Assembly (NCBI GenBank): GCA_050261515.1
Contig: JBLNDJ010000039.1
Span: forward strand, 1-54,651
DNA from: JBLNDJ01 sp050261515
Lineage (GTDB): Bacteria > Acidobacteriota > Terriglobia > Bryobacterales > Bryobacteraceae
Direction: 5' to 3'
DNA: 54,651 nucleotides
Shown: one piece after another, positions 50,089-54,651 of the stretch
How positions within the stretch are numbered: the first letter of the stretch is position 1
Layout: each line of letters opens with the position of its first letter
The notes under the pieces: model-generated
What the model saw: only the letters and a program-made list of their open reading frames with translations
What the model was told of the DNA's origin: nothing
The model's database searches: none
Translations under genes and position numbers: made by a program

Positions 50089-50961
50089 CTAGCCGGCGAT
50101 TATACCAGGGAGCGAAGCCGGTTTGGTATGGATGTCTAGTCCAATTGGGCGAACGGCATGTCCGGCGCTGCCGGGGCGCGCCGAATGCACGACCGCGCGA
50201 TAGCGGTCGCCGCGTATACGCGAGCAGGTGTACTCGATCGGCTCGTCGCCGGCGGCGTAAGCGCGGCGGTGAATTTCGAGCAGCGGCGTCGAGCGCTGCA
50301 AGCCGAGCAGCGCGCGCACGCGGGCGGAAGCGGCGACCGCGCCGATCTCTTCGACGCTGCGCACCAGGCGTATTCCGTATTCCTGCTCGAGAATGCGGTA
50401 GAGCGAATCGTTTCCAAAATCGAAGCGCGCAAGATCGGGGCAGAGCGCCACCGGAATCTGGACGGTTTCGAGCGTCATCGGAACGTCGTCGGCCAGGCGT
50501 ATGCGTTCGATCTGGAAAACGCGCGCCTCGCGCGAGATGCCGAAAAATTCCTGCGCCTTCGGTTCCGGGGCGCAGACGCGCAGATCGATCAACCGCGAAC
50601 GCACGGCGGCGCCGCGGCAGGCCATTTCCTCGCTGAAGCTGCGGAATTCCTGCTGGCTTTTTTCGATGCGGGGGGCCTGGACGAAGGTGCCGCGGCCGCG
50701 TTCGGAGCGGATCAACTCGTTGCGCTCGAGCACATCCAGGGCCTGGCGCAGCGTCATCCGGCTCACGCCGAATTGCCGGCACAGTTCGCGTTCGGAGGGG
50801 AGCGTCGCGCCCTGCGCCAGGGCGGAGCTTTCGATCATGGACCGCAAGGCCTCGGCGATCTGGGCGTAGGCCGGAATTGCGCTGGTACGGTCTAACCGCA
50901 GCCGGGCGAATTGGCGAGCGTTTGTGTCTTGCAAAATCAACCTCTGGGCAGCGATCTCCAA
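50089..50961 (-). CDS. GntR/HutC-family transcriptional repressor
   Basis: A 290-residue regulator. The winged helix is at about 28-95 (AIPAYAQIAEALRSMI, TLPSERELCRQFGVSRMTLRQALDVLERNELIRSERGRGTFV), and the UTRA ligand-binding domain fills about 115-275 (ARVFQIERIRLADDVPMTLETVQIP, EIHRRAYAAGDEPIEYTCSRIRGDRY). HutC-subfamily members respond to sugars, amino acids or their phosphates. It lies between the hydrolase it reads into and the divergent TonB receptor, so it probably controls both. A 7-6-7 inverted repeat beside the receptor start is the likely operator. Confidence 0.93.
   Translation of the reverse strand: MEIAAQRLILQDTNARQFARLRLDRTSAIPAYAQIAEALRSMIESSALAQGATLPSERELCRQFGVSRMTLRQALDVLERNELIRSERGRGTFVQAPRIEKSQQEFRSFSEEMACRGAAVRSRLIDLRVCAPEPKAQEFFGISREARVFQIERIRLADDVPMTLETVQIPVALCPDLARFDFGNDSLYRILEQEYGIRLVRSVEEIGAVAASARVRALLGLQRSTPLLEIHRRAYAAGDEPIEYTCSRIRGDRYRAVVHSARPGSAGHAVRPIGLDIHTKPASLPGIIAG
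50101..50143. promoter_or_regulatory. Possible second GntR site inside the 3' end of gntR
   Basis: TATACCA (50101-50107) equals one half of the main operator. TGGTATG-GATGTC-TAGTCCA (50124-50143) repeats its 7-6-7 layout, with a good left half and a poor right half. Both lie upstream of the hydrolase start at 50088. They are in coding sequence, so chance is a serious alternative. Confidence 0.3.
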
Positions 50962-51037
50962 AAATCATAGCAGGGCCGGGGGCGAGGGAAACCTCAGCTC
51001 GGAGATCCCTCTTGCTATTTCCCGGCGTTTCCGCTAT

Positions 51038-51057
51038 TGGTATATAAGTCTATACCA
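51038..51057. promoter_or_regulatory. Inverted-repeat operator, likely for the GntR regulator
   Basis: TGGTATA-TAAGTC-TATACCA is a perfect seven-base inverted repeat with a six-base centre, about 20 bases before the receptor ATG and 76 bases from the gntR start. HutC-type regulators bind such 18-20 base palindromes. Its position over the likely receptor promoter or leader fits repression. Confidence 0.65.
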
Positions 51058-51078
51058 GTTTACACTGAAAGGACGATC

Positions 51079-54000
51079 ATGCAGAGGTTCAGGTGCTTTC
51101 TCGCACTTTGCTTCAGTCTCCTGTTCGCCTGTGCTGCCATGGGTCAAAGCACATTGGGCGTGATTCGCGGCAGGGCGCTCGACCCGAGCGGCGCGCCCAT
51201 CCCGGGCGTCGCAGTTCACGTCATCAACGCCGGCACGAACATCGAGAAAACCGTAACCAGCAACAATACAGGCTTTTATGAAGCCGGGTATCTTCAGCCT
51301 GGAACGTATTTCGTCAGGGCGGAAGCGGCCGGGTTCAAGAAGCTCTCGATCGAGGGCCTCGTGCTCTCGGCGAGCGCGACCGTTCTGGCCGATCTGAAGT
51401 TCGAGGTCGGCGAGGTCACCTCCTCGGTGACGGTGGAAGCGGGCGCGCCGGTGATCAACACCGAGACGGCGGTCATCGCCGACATCAAGACGCAGGAGCA
51501 GTATCTCGCCGCTCCGCTCAACAACCGCGGCAATTGGGACAGCTATGTGCTCGGGTTCATGTCCCTGGTGCCTGGCGCCCAGCCGATGGGGGCGTCTTAC
51601 AACATTTCTTTTTCGGGCACGCGTCCCACCGTGCAGAATTTCACGGTGGACGGCGTGACGACGGTTTCGACGCTTTCCGGCGGCGGCCCGCTCGGCCCGA
51701 ACCAGCCTTCCATGGATTACATCCGCGAGGTCAAGGTGGACCTCTCGGGCAGCTCGGCCGAATACAGCTCGCCCGGCTACGTGAACGTGGTGACCAAAGG
51801 TGGGGAGAACCAGTTCCACGGCAGCCTGTTCGAGTACTACAACACGGCCGGACTGAATGCGCGCAACTTCTTCGCGTCGCGCACGGCGTTTAACGTGATG
51901 AACGATTTCGGGGGCAGCATCGCCGGTCCGGTGATCAAAAACAAGACGTTCTTCTCGGCCGCCTTCGAAGGATTCAACAACCATTCCGCGGCGCAGATCA
52001 ACGCGAACCTGCCGTCCAATAGCGTGCGCGGCGGCGATTTCTCGCACTTGAAGGCGCCCAACGGGACGCCGCTGGTCATCAAAGATCCGACCACCGGCGA
52101 GCCGTTCCCCGGCGCCGTGATTCCGGCCGACCGCATCAACCCGACGGCGGTCAAGATCCAGAACCGCTTCTATCCGGAAACGAACTACGGCGGACCCGAG
52201 AACGTGGTCGGCAGCTATCGCGAGTTGTGGAAGCAGGTGATGCGCAAGGAGCAGGTGGACTTCCGCGTGGATCACCAGTTCTCGGATAAGAACTTCCTGT
52301 TCGGCCGTTTCAGCGCAGCGCGGCTGCCGAACGGCACGCTCGAAGGCGGGCTGCCCACCATCGGCGCACGCAAGCAGCGGCGCGAGGCGCGCAACTTCAT
52401 TCTGTCCGACACCCACACCTTCACCCCGACCCTGATCAACGAATTCCGCTTCGGCCTGGTGCGCGGCTATAACCCGTACAGCGGCCCCATCAACGGTCCG
52501 GAAATCGTTCGCGAACTCGGCCTCACGAACCTGCCGGCGGACCTGCCGGACGTCGAGGCGCTGCCGGCATTTTCAATCTCCGGTTACCAGGGCATCAGCC
52601 AGATCGTCTACTGGCGGCCCGCGGAGATGATTTATCAGTGGCAGGACAACATCTCGTGGGTTCACGGCCGCCACACGGTCAAGATGGGCGCCGATATCTG
52701 GCGGAACTTCGGATCCAATTACGCAGTCAGTCCCCAGAACGCCTATGGAAGCGCGAGCTTCACCGGGGCCTTCACCGGGTACGCGTACGCCGACTTCCTG
52801 CTGGGAGTTCCCTACCAGGCTTCGCGCTCTTCGACGGGCTTCGAGAAGTTGAAGAGCACCAACGTAGACAAGTTCTTCTTCATCCAGGACGATTTCAAGG
52901 TCAACGCGCGGCTCACGCTGAACCTCGGGCTGCGTTATGAGTTGAATCCTCCATGGACGGAAAAGAAGGACACGCTCGCCAACTTCAATCCTTTTACCGG
53001 CGAGCTGGTGGTTCCCGATGCAAGCGTGAAAGCCAGGCTGGCGCCGGCATTCCTGGCGAGCAACCTGGTTCCGATCGTGACCGCGGACGAAGCAGGCCTT
53101 CCGTCCCGCACGCTCGCCTTCACCGACAAGAACAATTTCGCGCCGCGCCTGGGACTGGCGTACAAACTGACCAGCGACAACAAGACCGTGTTCCGGTCTT
53201 CGTTCGGGACGTTCTACGATTCCTACACGGGCCTGTTCTGGCGGGGTATGACCGGCGGTCCGTTCAACGGCAACGAACTGTCGCCCGTGAACAGCTTCAC
53301 CAACGGAGTGCCGCTCTGGCAGCTTCCGGATATGTTCCCGGACACGCTCAACCAGGTGGGGACTGCGAGCCTGACCGGGATCGATCCCCACACCGTGATC
53401 CCCGCGATGTACCAGTGGACGGCCACGTTGGAGCGCGAGATCACCAAGAACACAGGGGTGCGCGTTTCCTACACGGGCAGTTCGACGAATCACCTGGCGA
53501 TCGCGCGGAACCTGAACCAGCCCATTCCGGGGACGGTAAAATACTCCGCCGATCTGAAACCCTATCCGCAGTTGGGCACGGTCACCTATCGCGACAGCAG
53601 CGGCAACGCGAAGTATCACGGCCTGACGATGGTGCTCGAGCGCAAGATGTCGAACGGCCTTCAGTTCCAGGCCAGCCATACATGGGCCAAGGACCTCACC
53701 GACAGCCACGGCGAAGACGAGAACGGAGGATCGCTGCAAAACGCCTACGACCGGAAAGCCGAGTGGGGCAACTATGCCGCCATCCGGCATCACCGGTTCA
53801 TCTTCAGCTCGATCTATGAGCTGCCGTTCGCGAAGCTGGCGGGTTCGTCGCGGCGCTGGGTGAACGCGGTGGCCGGCGGATGGTCGCTCTCGTCGTTCAT
53901 CCTGCTGCAGACGGGTTCGTATTTTACGCCCAGTTTCTCGGGCTCGGATCCGGCCAACACGGGCGTGAGCGGCGGCCGGCCCGATCGCGTCGGGAACGGT

Positions 54001-54333
54001 TCGCTCGACGACCCGACGATATACAAATGGTTCGACGGTGCCGCGTTTGTGGCGCCGCCCGCCAATGCCGGCCGTTTCGGCAACAGCGGCGTCAACATCC
54101 TTCAGGGACCGGGGACCGCGAACGTGGATCTCGGCCTGGCGAAGTCCGTTCAGCTCACAGAACGCTTCAGGCTGCGGCTGGAGGGGACGTTTACCAACGC
54201 GCTCAATCATGCCAATTTCGCGAATCCGGCGAGCAACATCAGCCTGGCGTCGGTTGGCATTATCAACGGCACGCAGGGCATGGAAGGAAGCGGGGCGCGC
54301 ACCAGCAGGCTGGGCGCCCGGATTGATTTCTAG
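51079..54333 (+). CDS. TonB-dependent receptor with carboxypeptidase-regulatory domain (Oar-like)
   Basis: A 1084-residue outer-membrane receptor. The signal peptide (CFLALCFSLLFACAAMGQ) is followed by a CarboxypepD_reg domain (about 25-105: LGVIRGRALDPSGAPIPGVAV, TSNNTGFYEAGYLQPGTYFVRAEAAGFKK). A plug-like region (about 110-260, with FTVDGVTTVSTLSG and VNVVTKGGENQFHGSLFEYY) and a large barrel ending in SRLGARIDF follow. Such proteins dominate acidobacterial outer membranes and probably import oligosaccharides. ATG at 51079 follows GAAAGGACGATC. The frame opens 42 bases earlier at a TTG lying in the operator, which is unlikely to be used. Pairing with a GntR regulator and a secreted hydrolase suggests sugar-induced uptake. 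Confidence 0.92.
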   Translation: MQRFRCFLALCFSLLFACAAMGQSTLGVIRGRALDPSGAPIPGVAVHVINAGTNIEKTVTSNNTGFYEAGYLQPGTYFVRAEAAGFKKLSIEGLVLSASATVLADLKFEVGEVTSSVTVEAGAPVINTETAVIADIKTQEQYLAAPLNNRGNWDSYVLGFMSLVPGAQPMGASYNISFSGTRPTVQNFTVDGVTTVSTLSGGGPLGPNQPSMDYIREVKVDLSGSSAEYSSPGYVNVVTKGGENQFHGSLFEYYNTAGLNARNFFASRTAFNVMNDFGGSIAGPVIKNKTFFSAAFEGFNNHSAAQINANLPSNSVRGGDFSHLKAPNGTPLVIKDPTTGEPFPGAVIPADRINPTAVKIQNRFYPETNYGGPENVVGSYRELWKQVMRKEQVDFRVDHQFSDKNFLFGRFSAARLPNGTLEGGLPTIGARKQRREARNFILSDTHTFTPTLINEFRFGLVRGYNPYSGPINGPEIVRELGLTNLPADLPDVEALPAFSISGYQGISQIVYWRPAEMIYQWQDNISWVHGRHTVKMGADIWRNFGSNYAVSPQNAYGSASFTGAFTGYAYADFLLGVPYQASRSSTGFEKLKSTNVDKFFFIQDDFKVNARLTLNLGLRYELNPPWTEKKDTLANFNPFTGELVVPDASVKARLAPAFLASNLVPIVTADEAGLPSRTLAFTDKNNFAPRLGLAYKLTSDNKTVFRSSFGTFYDSYTGLFWRGMTGGPFNGNELSPVNSFTNGVPLWQLPDMFPDTLNQVGTASLTGIDPHTVIPAMYQWTATLEREITKNTGVRVSYTGSSTNHLAIARNLNQPIPGTVKYSADLKPYPQLGTVTYRDSSGNAKYHGLTMVLERKMSNGLQFQASHTWAKDLTDSHGEDENGGSLQNAYDRKAEWGNYAAIRHHRFIFSSIYELPFAKLAGSSRRWVNAVAGGWSLSSFILLQTGSYFTPSFSGSDPANTGVSGGRPDRVGNGSLDDPTIYKWFDGAAFVAPPANAGRFGNSGVNILQGPGTANVDLGLAKSVQLTERFRLRLEGTFTNALNHANFANPASNISLASVGIINGTQGMEGSGARTSRLGARIDF

Positions 54334-54349
54334 CTGTCGCCCGCGTAAG

Positions 54350-54380
54350 AGGCCGCTCCGGCGCAATGCCGGAGCGGCCT
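54350..54380 (+). terminator. Strong hairpin after the receptor gene
   Basis: A perfect 13-base inverted repeat, AGGCCGCTCCGGC (54350-54362) and GCCGGAGCGGCCT (54368-54380), with loop GCAAT, 17 bases after the receptor stop. No T-run follows. It ends two bases before the -10 box of the tRNA gene. Confidence 0.6.
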
Positions 54381-54382
54381 GC

Positions 54383-54388
54383 TACAAT
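54383..54388 (+). promoter_or_regulatory. -10 box TACAAT of the tRNA-Arg gene
   Basis: TACAAT ends ten bases before the first tRNA base, the expected distance for a tRNA promoter. The -35 region would lie inside the preceding hairpin and does not match TTGACA. Confidence 0.5.
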
Positions 54389-54398
54389 CTGTAGAGAT

Positions 54399-54472
54399 GC
54401 GCCCGTAGCTCAGCTGGATAGAGCGCTTGCCTCCGGAGCAAGAGGTCGCGCGTTCGAGTCGCGCCGGGCCCA
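54399..54472 (+). tRNA. tRNA-Arg (anticodon CCG)
   Basis: A 74-base cloverleaf: acceptor GCGCCCG, D-arm GCTCAGCTGGATAGAGC, anticodon stem CTTGC/GCAAG with loop CTCCGGA (anticodon CCG, reads CGG), and T-arm GCGCG-TTCGAGT-CGCGC. The 3' acceptor strand CGGGCCC pairs except at position 2-71, a C-C mismatch. The discriminator is A, followed by CTG, so CCA is not encoded. Confidence 0.9.
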
Positions 54473-54489
54473 CTGGCCCCAAATACAAG

Positions 54490-54520
54490 CCTCGCCAACT
54501 GTTATGGTCGGCGGGGTTTT
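54490..54520 (+). terminator. Intrinsic terminator after tRNA-Arg
   Basis: CCTCGCC (54490-54496) pairs with GGCGGGG (54510-54516, one G-T pair) around a 13-base loop and is followed by TTTT at 54517-54520. It starts 18 bases after the tRNA. Confidence 0.65.
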
Positions 54521-54651
54521 CTGTCTCTAGCGTCGTCTGTAGTCTATTGTATCAGAAATCGTAACAAACGGGGTCAAAAGAGGCCGAAAATGAGAACGCC
54601 CGACTCGTCGCCGGGCGCCGCTTACGTGGCCAGCTTTCGTTGGTAGTCGCA

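Noticed and set aside
48325..50139. A 604-codon plus-strand frame opposite the DUF6259-type gene
   Set aside because: Shadow of the minus-strand gene, which has a signal peptide and is in an operon with gntR.
54622..54651. Possible C-terminal end of a minus-strand gene (CDYQRKLAT then stop) at the right edge
   Set aside because: Nine codons are too few to support a gene, although an integrase end next to a tRNA would be plausible.
1..54651. CRISPR array
   Set aside because: No regularly spaced identical repeats of 24-40 bases and no cas-like genes were seen.

Overview
The window looks like a chromosomal segment of a GC-rich, Gram-negative soil-type bacterium, most likely an Acidobacteriota of the Bryobacterales/Solibacter kind. 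This is an inference from family content: a GWxTD-domain protein, an FtsX-type 'orphan' permease about 810 residues long, a TonB-dependent receptor with an N-terminal carboxypeptidase-regulatory domain, large winged-helix/AAA regulators, and many secreted glycosidases. No rRNA is present to confirm it.

Left part (1-18.2 kb) is a patchwork with features of a genomic island. It opens with repeats like the end of an IS21-type element. A leftward heat-shock operon follows (BON protein, dnaK, grpE, dnaJ, a ruined HAD gene, cbpM). A 790-base gap holds a detached 3' end of a tRNA. Next come an orphan hybrid histidine kinase, a histidine phosphatase, an APH-type kinase, two methyltransferases, a DUF1772-like membrane protein, a metE remnant, a small SFPASDPPSWT protein, transaldolase, an AlkA-DUF488 fusion, glucokinase and two exported proteins. 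Chaperones, a sugar-phosphate shunt and alkylation repair fit a stress theme. Two decayed genes and the tRNA fragment show past insertion and deletion.

Regulatory block (18.3-26.7 kb): two related winged-helix/AAA regulators face each other across a short palindromic gap, and the left-facing one lacks the C-terminal repeat half. They are followed by a sigma-54 activator, an ECF sigma factor and an outer-membrane beta-barrel protein.

Carbohydrate block (27.6-37.6 kb): a creatinase/M24-like protein without the usual metal ligands, a GH106-like hydrolase, a GH51 arabinofuranosidase, a GH42 beta-galactosidase, a caspase-like lipoprotein with an EF-hand, and a DUF1080 protein, all on the plus strand. 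Between the first two hydrolases lies a hairpin-rich stretch containing a 24-codon reading frame with a perfect Shine-Dalgarno. Most products carry export signals, so they probably degrade plant-type polysaccharide outside the cytoplasm.

Envelope block (38-48 kb): a polyprenyl sugar-phosphate transferase, the GWxTD protein with a beta-barrel partner, a 43-residue very basic protein, an HExxH protein, a TlpA-like thioredoxin and the large permease.

Right end (48-54.6 kb): a GntR/HutC repressor reads directly into a DUF6259-type hydrolase, and the divergent gene is a 1084-residue TonB-dependent receptor. A perfect 7+6+7 inverted repeat just before the receptor start is the likely repressor operator. 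A tRNA-Arg(CCG) with its own promoter and terminator closes the window. Several genes (17766, 27618, 29004, 36696) have a -10-like box just before the start codon and no Shine-Dalgarno, suggesting leaderless transcripts.
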